Part shown: positions 42,031 through 49,875 of the stretch, piece by piece | Numbering within the stretch: position 1 is the stretch's first letter | Layout of the letters: every line of letters starts with the position of its first letter | Origin: an uncultured Oscillospiraceae bacterium | Lineage (GTDB): Bacteria > Bacillota > Clostridia > Oscillospirales > Ruminococcaceae | Length of the DNA: 64,000 nt | Assembly: GCA_910579545.1 (NCBI GenBank) | Contig: CAJTVI010000004.1 | Span: forward strand, 22,148 to 86,147 | Reading direction: 5' to 3' | Translations under genes and position numbers: made by a program | Notes under the pieces: generated by a model | The model's input: only the letters and a program-made list of their open reading frames with translations | Database searches by the model: none | Told to the model about the DNA's origin: nothing

Positions 42031-43575
42031 ATGGAGTATACGCCGGAGCGCTTTGTTGCAAACCTCAAACGGATCCCCCGGCAGCAGTGGTGGGCCTTTG
42101 CCGGCGTGTGGGCCGCGGGGCTGTTTGCCCACGGCTACATGCTCGTCAACAAGCTGCCCAATTACGACGACATCACCTGCTTGTGGTCCAAGGACGGCGG
42201 CGCCGACTTCGGCCGCTGGGCGCTGCGGTTCTTCCGCGAACTGGACGGCAGCTTCAGCAGCCCCTGGATGCTGGGGCTGCTCTCGCTGCTCTACCTGGCC
42301 GCCGCCGCGATGTTCCTGGCGGACGTCCTGCGGCTGGAGAGCCCGCTCTTTTGTTTTTTGGCCGGGGCGGTGCTCGCGGTTTTCCCCACCGTGGTCTCGG
42401 CCTTTACCTATATGTTTACCAGCGACGCGTATATGTTTTCGGTGCTCGCGGCCATCATGGGCGCATGGTTTGCCATCCGGGGCGGCTGGTGGCGGCTGGC
42501 CGCCGTGGGGTGCATCGTCTTTTCGCTGGGGCTTTACCAGGGCTTTTTCGGCTGGACCGCTGCCCTGATGATCTACTCGCTGCTGGCGCGCAGCCTTGCG
42601 GATGACGCCGACGCAAAGCGCATCCTTACGGCCGGCCTCTGGCATGTCGGGGTGCTCGCGGCCGGCCTGCTGGCGTATTTTGGCGTGACCTGGCTGATCC
42701 TGCGCATAAAAGGGCTGCGCATGGTCAGCTACCAGAACCTTGACCAGATGGGCCGGCTTGACCTGCGGGCCCTGCCGGGGCAGGTCCTGGACGCCTTCCG
42801 CTTCTTTTTTGGCATCGCGCACAGCCCGTCCGAGGGGATCTGCACCCTCCCTTCCCTGCGGCTGCTGCTGGCCGCCTGCCAATGGCTGGGCATCCTGCTG
42901 CTTGCGGCGGACATCCTGCGCCAGCTGCGGCGCGGCCGGTGGCTGGCGGCCGCGCTGGCCAGCCTGCTGGCCATGTTGATGCCAATAGGCATCAACATCA
43001 TCCACCTTATGAACGCGGGCAATGTCTACACCCTGATGGTCTACCCCATGTGCATGATCCCGCTGGTCTTTCTGGCCCGGGGCGAGGCGTGGTGTGCCCG
43101 GCTGCGGCAGGCAGGCCCGGCCCGGCGGCACCTGCACGCGCTGGGGCGCTGGGCCTGCGCCGGGCTGGCCGTGCTGCTGATCGGCCGGTACGCCATCCAG
43201 GCAAACGAGGCGTATCTCTGCATGCAGGTCAACCATACCCGCCGGCTCTCCTACTGGACCGGCGTCCTGACCCGCATCCGCAGCCTGCCCGAATACGACC
43301 TGTGGTGCCCGGTCGTGTTCCTCCACGGCGCGGATGCGGACGCCACCCTGCCGGATACCTGGGACGACCCGCAGTTTGAGGAGATCGCGGGCGTTTTGAT
43401 GCCGATGCACGTTTACAGCGATGAAACCTTTCTCAGCCTCTACCTCGGGTTCTGGACCGAGTATCCCGACCCGGCCGCCTACGAAAACCTGCCCGAGGTG
43501 CGGCAGATGCCCCATTACCCGGATGACGGCTCGGTGCGGATGATGGAGGACCGGACGGTCGTTGTCAAGTTCTGA
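42031..43575 (+). CDS. GtrII-type membrane glucosyltransferase paralogue 2
   Basis: The 514-residue product shares with its neighbours HGYMLVNKLPNYDD (Asp pair in the first outer loop), FTYMFTSDAYMF, FSLGLYQGFFGW, HLMNAGNVYTLM plus YPMCMIPL, NEAYLCMQVNHTRRLSYW and a VVVKF C-terminus. It has about 11 membrane segments and a short outer C-terminal domain. The predicted activity is transfer of a sugar from a polyprenyl-phosphate donor outside the membrane. ATG 42031 has a GAAAGG site. It begins 61 bp after the ABC exporter, so one transcript is likely. Confidence 0.82.
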   Translation: MEYTPERFVANLKRIPRQQWWAFAGVWAAGLFAHGYMLVNKLPNYDDITCLWSKDGGADFGRWALRFFRELDGSFSSPWMLGLLSLLYLAAAAMFLADVLRLESPLFCFLAGAVLAVFPTVVSAFTYMFTSDAYMFSVLAAIMGAWFAIRGGWWRLAAVGCIVFSLGLYQGFFGWTAALMIYSLLARSLADDADAKRILTAGLWHVGVLAAGLLAYFGVTWLILRIKGLRMVSYQNLDQMGRLDLRALPGQVLDAFRFFFGIAHSPSEGICTLPSLRLLLAACQWLGILLLAADILRQLRRGRWLAAALASLLAMLMPIGINIIHLMNAGNVYTLMVYPMCMIPLVFLARGEAWCARLRQAGPARRHLHALGRWACAGLAVLLIGRYAIQANEAYLCMQVNHTRRLSYWTGVLTRIRSLPEYDLWCPVVFLHGADADATLPDTWDDPQFEEIAGVLMPMHVYSDETFLSLYLGFWTEYPDPAAYENLPEVRQMPHYPDDGSVRMMEDRTVVVKF

Positions 43576-43639
43576 CCTGCCGTCCGGGCCAGGCCGCCGC
43601 TGCTTGCTGGCGCGGCACAAATACAAAGGAGGAGACCGC

Positions 43640-45190
43640 ATGGCAGACTGGACCCCGGAGGGCCTTTGGGCATGCCTTGGAAGGCTTGGGCGGCCGCAGC
43701 GGTGGGCCTTTGCCGGCGCATGGGCCGCGGGGCTGCTTGCCCATGGGTATATGTTCGTCAACAAGCTGCCCAACCACGACGACACCGCCTGCTTCTGGAA
43801 CAAGGGCGGCAGCACCGGGTGGGGCCGGTGGGCGCTGGACCTGATGGCGCGGCTGGACGGCGGCTTCAGCAGCCCCTGGATGCTGGGGCTTTTGTCGCTG
43901 CTGTTTTTATCGGCCGCGGCAATGCTCCTCGTGGGCCTTCTGGAACTGCAGAGCCCATCCCTCTCGGCGCTGGCCGGGGCGGTTTTTACGGTATTCCCCA
44001 CCGTGACCTCGGCGTTCTCCTACATGTTTACCTGCGACGCCTACATGCTCTCGGTGCTGCTTGCCATCCTGAGCGCGCGGCTCGCGGCCCGGGGCGGCTG
44101 GGCGCGGCTGGGCGCGGCGGGCTGCCTGATCCTTTCGCTGGGGCTGTATCAGGGCTTTTTGGGCTGGGCCGTTGCGCTGATGATCTACACCCTGCTGCTG
44201 CGCTGCCTCGCGGAGGGCGCCTCCTTCCGGCCAATTTTCCTGGATGGGCTTTGGGATCTCGGCGTGCTGGCCGGCGGCGTAGCGGGCTACATCGGCCTGA
44301 CCCGGGTGATCTGGGCCGTGACCGACTCCGGCCCGGTGGATTACCAGGGAATCGACCAGATGGGCCGCGTGAACCTGCCGGCGCTGCCGGGGCAGATGTG
44401 GGACGCCTGGCGGCTGTTTTACAATGTGTTCCGCAGCCCCTCGCTGGGGGCCTGCACCACCCCGGGGCTGCGGTTTCTGCTCACCGCCTGCCAGTGGCTC
44501 GCCGTGGGCCTGATCGGTGCGCGGGCCGTGCGGCAGTTCCGGGCGGGCCGGCGGCTGGAGGCGGCGCTCGCGGCCCTGCTGGGGCTTGCGCTGCCGGTCG
44601 GCATCGGCATCGTATACCTGATGAATTCCGAAAACGTCCACACCCTCATGATCTACCCCATGTGCATGATCCCGCTGGTGTTCCTCTCCCAGTGCGACGC
44701 CTGGCGCCGCTGGGCGCCGCCCGGCAGGACGCCGGGCGCAAAACGCCTTCAGGCCCTGGGCCGCGCGGCCTGCGCCTGCCTTGCGGCCCTCTTGGCCGGC
44801 CGGTATGCCCTGCTGGCAAACGAGGCGTATCTCTGCCTGCAGATCAACCACTCCCGCCGGCTCTCCTACTGGAACACGGTCGTCACCCGGATCGAGAGCG
44901 TGCCGGGGTATACCGGGCAATGCCCGGTCGTGCTGATCCGCGAAAACGGATGGGACCGCTCGACCCCGGGCGTCTGGAACGATCCGGAGCCCTTCAACGA
45001 CCTGGTCGGCATTCGTATGCCGATACACACCCACTCGGACACTGATTTCCTGCGGCTGTATCTCGGATTTGCTCCGGAATTCCGCGATCCCGCCGAATAC
45101 CGGGACCGCGCCGAGGTGCAGGAGATGCCGCTCTACCCGCACGACGGCTCGGTGCGGCTGGTCGATGGGGCGGTCGTTGTCAAGTTCTGA
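43640..45190 (+). CDS. GtrII-type membrane glucosyltransferase paralogue 3
   Basis: This 516-residue product is clearly similar at the DNA level to paralogues 2 and 4, especially over the first 100 codons and the NEAYLCLQINHSRRLSYW region. The DD motif is in KLPNHDDTACFW. Differences concentrate in the C-terminal outer domain (about 420-500). This is what one expects if copies have diverged in acceptor or linkage specificity. ATG 43640 follows AAAGGAGGAG. The gap to paralogue 2 is 64 bp. Confidence 0.82.
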   Translation: MADWTPEGLWACLGRLGRPQRWAFAGAWAAGLLAHGYMFVNKLPNHDDTACFWNKGGSTGWGRWALDLMARLDGGFSSPWMLGLLSLLFLSAAAMLLVGLLELQSPSLSALAGAVFTVFPTVTSAFSYMFTCDAYMLSVLLAILSARLAARGGWARLGAAGCLILSLGLYQGFLGWAVALMIYTLLLRCLAEGASFRPIFLDGLWDLGVLAGGVAGYIGLTRVIWAVTDSGPVDYQGIDQMGRVNLPALPGQMWDAWRLFYNVFRSPSLGACTTPGLRFLLTACQWLAVGLIGARAVRQFRAGRRLEAALAALLGLALPVGIGIVYLMNSENVHTLMIYPMCMIPLVFLSQCDAWRRWAPPGRTPGAKRLQALGRAACACLAALLAGRYALLANEAYLCLQINHSRRLSYWNTVVTRIESVPGYTGQCPVVLIRENGWDRSTPGVWNDPEPFNDLVGIRMPIHTHSDTDFLRLYLGFAPEFRDPAEYRDRAEVQEMPLYPHDGSVRLVDGAVVVKF

Positions 45191-45225
45191 GCGCGCAAAA
45201 CGGACGAGAAAAGGAGGGGGACGCG

Positions 45226-46788
45226 ATGGAGGGGCCGATGCCAGGCTGGCTTGCGGGGATCCGGGCAAGGATCTCCCGGCAGCAGCGGTGGGCCTTTGCC
45301 GGCGTATGGGCCGCGGGGCTGTTTGCCCATGGGTATATGCTCGCCAACAAGCTGCCCAACCACGACGACATTGCCTGCTTCTGGTCCAAGGGCGGCAGCA
45401 TCGAACTGGGCCGGTGGGGGCTTGGCCTTGTGGAATGGCTGGACGGCGGCTTCAGCAGCCCATGGCTGCTGGGGCTCTTGTCGCTGCTCTTCATCAGCCT
45501 GGCCGCCATGCTGCTGGTGGAACTGCTGCGGCTGCAAAGCCCGCTTTTCTGCTTTTTGGCCGGCAGCATCGTGGTGTGTTTTCCCTCTGTGATTTCGGCT
45601 TTTGCCTACATGTTTACCAGCGACGCCTACATGCTTGCGTTTTTTCTCACCGTGCTGGCCGTCTCCCTCAGCGTCAGGGGCGGCTGGCGGCGGCTGGCAG
45701 CGGTGGCCTGCCTGGTCCTTTCGCTGGGGCTGTACCAAGGCTTTTTGGGCTGGGCCATTGCCCTGATGATGTACACCCTGCTGGCCCGCTGCCTGGAGGA
45801 GGATGCCGATCTGCGGCGCATCTTTACCGATGGGCTGTGGGACGTGGGGGTGCTGGCCGCCGGCGTGGCAGGCTATATCGGCCTGACCCGGCTGATCTGG
45901 GCGGTGACCGGCGTTGCGCCCTCGACCCAATACCAGGGGGTGGACCAGCTGGGCCGGCTGGACCTTCAGGCGCTGCCGGGGCAGTTCAGGGAGGCATACA
46001 GCCTTGTGCTCAACACCTTTCGCAGCCCCTCGGCCGGGGCGTGTACCATGTTCCGTCTGCGGGTGCTGCTTACCGCCTGCCTCTGGTTCGCCGTCCTCCT
46101 GGCCGCCGCGCGGATCGCGTGCCAGTTCCGCCGGGGCAGGCGGCCCGAGGCGCTGCTGGCGCTTGTGCTGCTGCTTGGGATGCCGGCCGGCATCAATGTT
46201 GCCTGCCTGATGAATTCCGCGTATGTACACACCCTGATGATCTACCCCATGTGCATGATCCCGCTGGGCGCCCTGGCCCAGTGCGAGGCGTGGAACGCCC
46301 GGCTGCCGCGCTGCAAAAGGCCGGCCGGGCGGCGCCTGCACACACTGGGGCGCTGGGCCTGCGCCGGCCTGGCGGCCCTGCTGGCCAGCCAGTACGCGCT
46401 GCAGGCAAACGAGGCGTACCTCTGCCTGCAGATCAACCATACCCGCCGGGTGTCCTACTGGACCTCCGTTGTGACCCGGATCAAAAGCCTGCCGGGCTAT
46501 GACCAGTGGATGCCGGTCGTGCTGATCACCAAAAACGCCTGGGACCGCTCGACCCCATCCGTTTGGGACAACATGGATCATTTCAACGACCTGGTCGGCA
46601 TCCGGATGCCGATGAACGTCTACTCCGATGCCGCGTTTTTGAACGAGTACCTCGGCTTTGTGACCGAATTCCTGGATCCGGCGGACTACAAGGATCTCGA
46701 AGAGGTGCAAAATATGCCCACCTACCCGCTCGACGGCTCGGTCCGGCTGATCGATGGGGTGATCGTGGTCAAGTTTTCAGACGGGTAG
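45226..46788 (+). CDS. GtrII-type membrane glucosyltransferase paralogue 4
   Basis: The 520-residue product is the last member of the tandem set, with KLPNHDDIACFWSKGG, FAYMFTSDAYMLAF, LSLGLYQGFLGW, CLMNSAYVHTLM and QINHTRRVSYW. It shares with paralogue 3 a C-terminal block (WDRSTP, FNDLVGIRMPM) absent from paralogues 1 and 2, so these two are probably the youngest pair. ATG 45226 has AAAAGGAGG eight bases upstream. The gene is followed by a direct repeat and a terminator. Confidence 0.82.
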   Translation: MEGPMPGWLAGIRARISRQQRWAFAGVWAAGLFAHGYMLANKLPNHDDIACFWSKGGSIELGRWGLGLVEWLDGGFSSPWLLGLLSLLFISLAAMLLVELLRLQSPLFCFLAGSIVVCFPSVISAFAYMFTSDAYMLAFFLTVLAVSLSVRGGWRRLAAVACLVLSLGLYQGFLGWAIALMMYTLLARCLEEDADLRRIFTDGLWDVGVLAAGVAGYIGLTRLIWAVTGVAPSTQYQGVDQLGRLDLQALPGQFREAYSLVLNTFRSPSAGACTMFRLRVLLTACLWFAVLLAAARIACQFRRGRRPEALLALVLLLGMPAGINVACLMNSAYVHTLMIYPMCMIPLGALAQCEAWNARLPRCKRPAGRRLHTLGRWACAGLAALLASQYALQANEAYLCLQINHTRRVSYWTSVVTRIKSLPGYDQWMPVVLITKNAWDRSTPSVWDNMDHFNDLVGIRMPMNVYSDAAFLNEYLGFVTEFLDPADYKDLEEVQNMPTYPLDGSVRLIDGVIVVKFSDG

Positions 46789-46884
46789 GCCCGCACCGGC
46801 CGCACGCAAGGCGCAAAACACCTCGCTGATACGCAAGCCCGGCAGCGTCCATAGGCCCGCACCGGCCGCGCGCAAGGCGAAAAC
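46787..46884. repeat. Two direct repeats of about 32 bp after paralogue 4
   Basis: Copies at 46787-46818 and 46853-46884 share aggcccgcaccggccgc and cgcaaggcg, 66 bp apart. The first overlaps the stop codon region. Confidence 0.65.
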
Positions 46885-46905
46885 GCGCAGGAGGCCGCCA
46901 AACCG

Positions 46906-46940
46906 CCCCCGCCCCGCCCTTCCGGCGGGGCGGGGGTTTT
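46906..46940 (+). terminator. Terminator of the GtrII array
   Basis: A 13-bp GC stem (46906-46918 with 46924-46936) is followed by four T residues. Confidence 0.7.
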
Positions 46941-46980
46941 GCGCTTTTCAGGGCCGCCGGCCCCGGAATGGGCCGGCGAG

Positions 46981-47009
46981 GTATAAAATACCATCCCCGG
47001 CAGATACTA
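46981..47009 (+). promoter_or_regulatory. SigmaG-like (sporulation) promoter of spoVT
   Basis: GTATA, a 17-bp spacer and GATACTA resemble the forespore sigmaF/sigmaG consensus (GHATR, CATWHTA), with one mismatch. It lies about 120 bp before spoVT, a sigmaG-controlled gene in Bacillus. Confidence 0.45.
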
Positions 47010-47130
47010 ACTTCGCCCGGGCGGCCCGGCAGGCACCCATTTGGCCCCTGCCAGAGGGCCCGGCCGCCCGCATACAAACTGCACGCCCTTTGCCGCGGCT
47101 GCGGCAGGGGGCGGGGATGGGGGAAACAGC

Positions 47131-47673
47131 ATGAAAGCAACCGGAATTGTACGGCGGATCGACGATCTTGGCCGGGTGGTGATCCCCAAGGAGATCCGGC
47201 GCACCCAGCGCATCCGCGAGGGGGACCCGCTTGAAATTTTTACCACCGGCGACGGCGAGGTCATCTTTAAAAAATTTTCGCCCATTGGCGAGCTGAGCCA
47301 GTTTGCGGGGCAGTACGCCGAGGTGCTGCACAAAAACCTGGGCTGCCCGGCCCTTGTGTGCGACCGGGACCACATCGTGGCCAGCGCCGGCCCCGCCCGG
47401 CGGGAGTATGCCGCCAAGCGGGTGAGCCAGCCGCTGGAAAAGGTGATGGACGGCCGCCGGCCCTTTTTGCACACCGGCCGGCCCGAGGACTGTATCTTCC
47501 CCTGCGAGGGGGTGGCCCGCCATGTGCTGATGGCGGTGCCCATCGTGGCCAGCGGGGACGTGATCGGCGCGGTGCTGACCCTCTCGGAGGACAAGCGCCG
47601 CACCCCGGACGCCGAGACCGAAAAGGTGCTGGCGGTGGCGGCGGCCTTTTTGGCCAAGCAGATGGAGGAATGA
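47131..47673 (+). CDS. spoVT: Stage V sporulation protein T (SpoVT)
   Basis: SpoVT is a forespore transcription regulator that tunes sigmaG-dependent genes. The 180-residue product has an AbrB-type DNA-binding N-terminus (MKATGIVRRIDDLGRVVIPK, residues 1-50) and a C-terminal GAF-like domain (about 55-178) containing CPALVCDRDHIVAS and VLMAVPIVASGDVIGAVLTL. The length equals Bacillus SpoVT (178). ATG 47131 has a GGGGGAAA site. It is a single-gene unit with a sporulation-type promoter and a very strong terminator, which supports a spore-forming ancestry. Confidence 0.95.
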   Translation: MKATGIVRRIDDLGRVVIPKEIRRTQRIREGDPLEIFTTGDGEVIFKKFSPIGELSQFAGQYAEVLHKNLGCPALVCDRDHIVASAGPARREYAAKRVSQPLEKVMDGRRPFLHTGRPEDCIFPCEGVARHVLMAVPIVASGDVIGAVLTLSEDKRRTPDAETEKVLAVAAAFLAKQMEE

Positions 47674-47773
47674 GCGGCGCTGCCGGGGAGCATCCAATTT
47701 AAGAGGTTTTGGGGGGCTGAACCCGCCCCGGCGCCCTTCCCCGGTTTGGACACTCCTCTGCCGTACAGCGCGA

Positions 47774-47825
47774 AACCCGGCCCTGCCGGCGGCCCCTTTG
47801 CCCGCCGGCAGGGCCGGGTTTTTTT
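47774..47825 (+). terminator. Terminator after spoVT
   Basis: A 19-bp perfect stem (47774-47792 with 47802-47820) with a 9-nt loop ends in a run of seven T residues. Confidence 0.92.
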
Positions 47826-47871
47826 GCCGGGCGGGCGCACTCTATGGCCATACCCCGCCGGCCAAACGCGG

Positions 47872-47930
47872 GGGAGCAGTCTCTCAAGGCAACAGGACCC
47901 CTGCCCCGAAAGCCTTTCGAGACTCTCCCC
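47872..47930 (+). repeat. 59-bp hairpin element, copy 3
   Basis: Over the 59 bp it appears identical or nearly identical to copy 2, while the flanks have diverged more. It lies between the spoVT terminator and the hrcA promoter. Confidence 0.85.
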
Positions 47931-48032
47931 GCGCACAGCCTGGGTCGGCAAAAGCCTTTGCAGAGGGCACGTTCCCAAAAAGCCGGGCTTTGTGACGAAA
48001 CTGTTAAACTTCAAAAATTTTTGCGCGGGGGC

Positions 48033-48060
48033 TTGACAGCCGCTTGTTTTGGAGTAAAAT
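48033..48060 (+). promoter_or_regulatory. SigmaA promoter of the hrcA-grpE-dnaK-dnaJ operon
   Basis: A perfect TTGACA and TAAAAT are 16 bp apart. The CIRCE operator begins five bases after the -10 box, covering the start of transcription. Confidence 0.9.
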
Positions 48061-48064
48061 AAAT

Positions 48065-48091
48065 TTAGCACTCAAAACAACAGAGTGCTAA
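48065..48091. promoter_or_regulatory. CIRCE operator (HrcA binding site)
   Basis: An exact 9-9-9 inverted repeat: TTAGCACTC, nine bases, GAGTGCTAA. This is the consensus CIRCE element bound by HrcA, and it represses the operon until heat shock titrates GroEL. Confidence 0.98.
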
Positions 48092-48117
48092 AAAGCACAA
48101 AACAGGGGGTGTGCAGG

Positions 48118-49152
48118 ATGCCGATGGACCCGCGCAAACAGCAGGTGCTGCGGGCGATCGTGGCCCTTTATGCCATGGACGGCGAGCCGGTGGGCTCGGG
48201 GCTGCTCTGCCAGCATCTGGACATGGCGGTATCCAGCGCCACCCTGCGCAACGAGATGGCCGCCCTGACCAAGCTGGGCCTGCTGGAACAGCCCCACACC
48301 AGCGCCGGCCGGGTGCCCAGCGCCAAGGGCTACCGGTATTATCTGGATCACCTGCTGACCGAGGGCGAGGCCCTGGACAGGCAGGAGGCCGCCCGCATCG
48401 ACGCCCAGCTGCGGGAGCTGGACCACGAGCCGGAAAAGCTGGCACAGGGCACGGCCAAGGCCCTGGCCGACCATGTGGGCTACGCGGTGGCGGCCACCAC
48501 CCCCCGGGCGGACGAGGTCTGCATCGCCCATTTTGAGGTGGTACAGGTGGGGCGGTATTCCGCGGCGGTGCTGGCGGTGACCGGCACCGGCGGGGTGCGC
48601 ACCCGGGTGGCCCGGGTTGAGAGCGGGCTTTCCCGCGCGGACGCGGCCCTGGCGGCCGGGGTGCTCAACCGGGGGCTGACCTTTGTGGCCCCGGCCGACC
48701 TTTCCGGCCCGCTGCTGGCCGGCCTTGCCGCCGAAATGGAAGGCCGCGGCGAGGCGCTTTTCCCGGTGCTGCGCGCGGCAGCCGCCCTCTTGCGGGACGC
48801 CGCCCGGCCCCGCGCCTATCTGGAGGGCCAGCAGTACCTGCTCAAAACCCCCGGCTTTTCGGACCACCTGGCCGAGCTGCTGCGCATCTTCAGCGACGGC
48901 GGGACCGCCGGCCGGCTCATCACCCCGCCCCCCGGCCGCACCAGCGTGCTGCTGGGCGAGGACCTGCCCCAGCCCATGCCGGGGCTCTGCATCATGAGCC
49001 GGCGGTATCTGGCGGGGGGCGGCCTGTCCGGCAGCATCGCCGTGATCGGCCCGGCCCGGATGCCCTTTTCCAAGCTGATGCCGCGGCTGGAGCACTTTGC
49101 GCTGCGGCTGGGCGAACACATGTCTGGCAAAACGCAGGAGGAACAAGCATGA
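48118..49152 (+). CDS. hrcA: Heat-inducible transcription repressor HrcA
   Basis: HrcA binds CIRCE and represses the class I heat-shock genes; GroEL keeps it active. The 344-residue product has a winged-helix N-terminus (LRAIVALYAMDGEPVGS, SSATLRNEMAALTKLGLLEQPHTSAGRVPS, residues 8-70) and the HrcA dimerisation/insert domains, ending in GSIAVIGPARMPFSKLMP. ATG 48118 is preferred to an upstream GTG. Its 3' end overlaps grpE by 4 nt (ATGA). Directly autoregulated by the CIRCE box 27 bp upstream. Confidence 0.95.
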   Translation: MPMDPRKQQVLRAIVALYAMDGEPVGSGLLCQHLDMAVSSATLRNEMAALTKLGLLEQPHTSAGRVPSAKGYRYYLDHLLTEGEALDRQEAARIDAQLRELDHEPEKLAQGTAKALADHVGYAVAATTPRADEVCIAHFEVVQVGRYSAAVLAVTGTGGVRTRVARVESGLSRADAALAAGVLNRGLTFVAPADLSGPLLAGLAAEMEGRGEALFPVLRAAAALLRDAARPRAYLEGQQYLLKTPGFSDHLAELLRIFSDGGTAGRLITPPPGRTSVLLGEDLPQPMPGLCIMSRRYLAGGGLSGSIAVIGPARMPFSKLMPRLEHFALRLGEHMSGKTQEEQA

Positions 49153-49784
49153 GCAAGCAGAACGAACAACAGGCCGCGCCCGAAACCGGGCCGGCCGGCT
49201 GCGGGACCGCCGCGGAGCCGGGCGATCCCAAGACCGGCGCAGAGCCGCAGCCCGCGGCCGAACCCGAACAGCCCGCGGCCGAAGCCGCCGCGGGGGAGGA
49301 AAGCGAACAGGAGGCCGGGCAGGTCTCGCTGCCGGCCCTCAGGGAGCAGCTGGCCGCCGCCCAAAAGGAGGCCGCCGAGGCCAAGGACCGGCTGCTGCGC
49401 ACCGCCGCCGAGTACGACAATTTCCGCAAGCGCTCGGCCCGCGAGCAGGACGCCGCCTTCAACAACGGGGTCTCGTTTGCGGTGGGCCAGATCCTGAACA
49501 TCCTGGACACCCTTGAGATGGCAGCCAGGGCCGAAACGGCGGACGAGAACTACAAAAAGGGCGTGGTGATGACCCTGGACAAGGCCGCCGCCGCCCTCAG
49601 CGCCCTCAAGGTGGAGGAGATCCCCGCCGAGGGCCAGCCCTTTGACCCCAACCTCCACGCGGCGGTGGGCCAGGCGCCCGCCACCGACGAGACCCCCAGC
49701 GGCCAGATCGTGCAGGTGTACCAGAAGGGCTACCGGCTGGACGGGCGGGTCATCCGCCACGCCGCGGTGGTGGTGGCCGAGTAG
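49149..49784 (+). CDS. grpE: Nucleotide exchange factor GrpE
   Basis: GrpE releases ADP from DnaK. The 211-residue product has an acidic Pro/Glu/Ala-rich, probably disordered N-terminus (1-65), a long coiled coil (about 66-130, with LLRTAAEYDNFRKRSARE) and the C-terminal beta domain with FDPNLHAAVGQ, GQIVQVYQKGYRLDGRVIR and a VVVAE end. It starts within the hrcA stop (ATGA) and is followed by dnaK after 91 bp. Confidence 0.97.
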   Translation: MSKQNEQQAAPETGPAGCGTAAEPGDPKTGAEPQPAAEPEQPAAEAAAGEESEQEAGQVSLPALREQLAAAQKEAAEAKDRLLRTAAEYDNFRKRSAREQDAAFNNGVSFAVGQILNILDTLEMAARAETADENYKKGVVMTLDKAAAALSALKVEEIPAEGQPFDPNLHAAVGQAPATDETPSGQIVQVYQKGYRLDGRVIRHAAVVVAE

Positions 49785-49875
49785 CCGCCCCCCCTCTGGC
49801 ACACCCCTTACCAGGCTGACAAAACAAACCCTTTTCAATACAACACCAACTGATACGATAAAGGAGAGATACATT

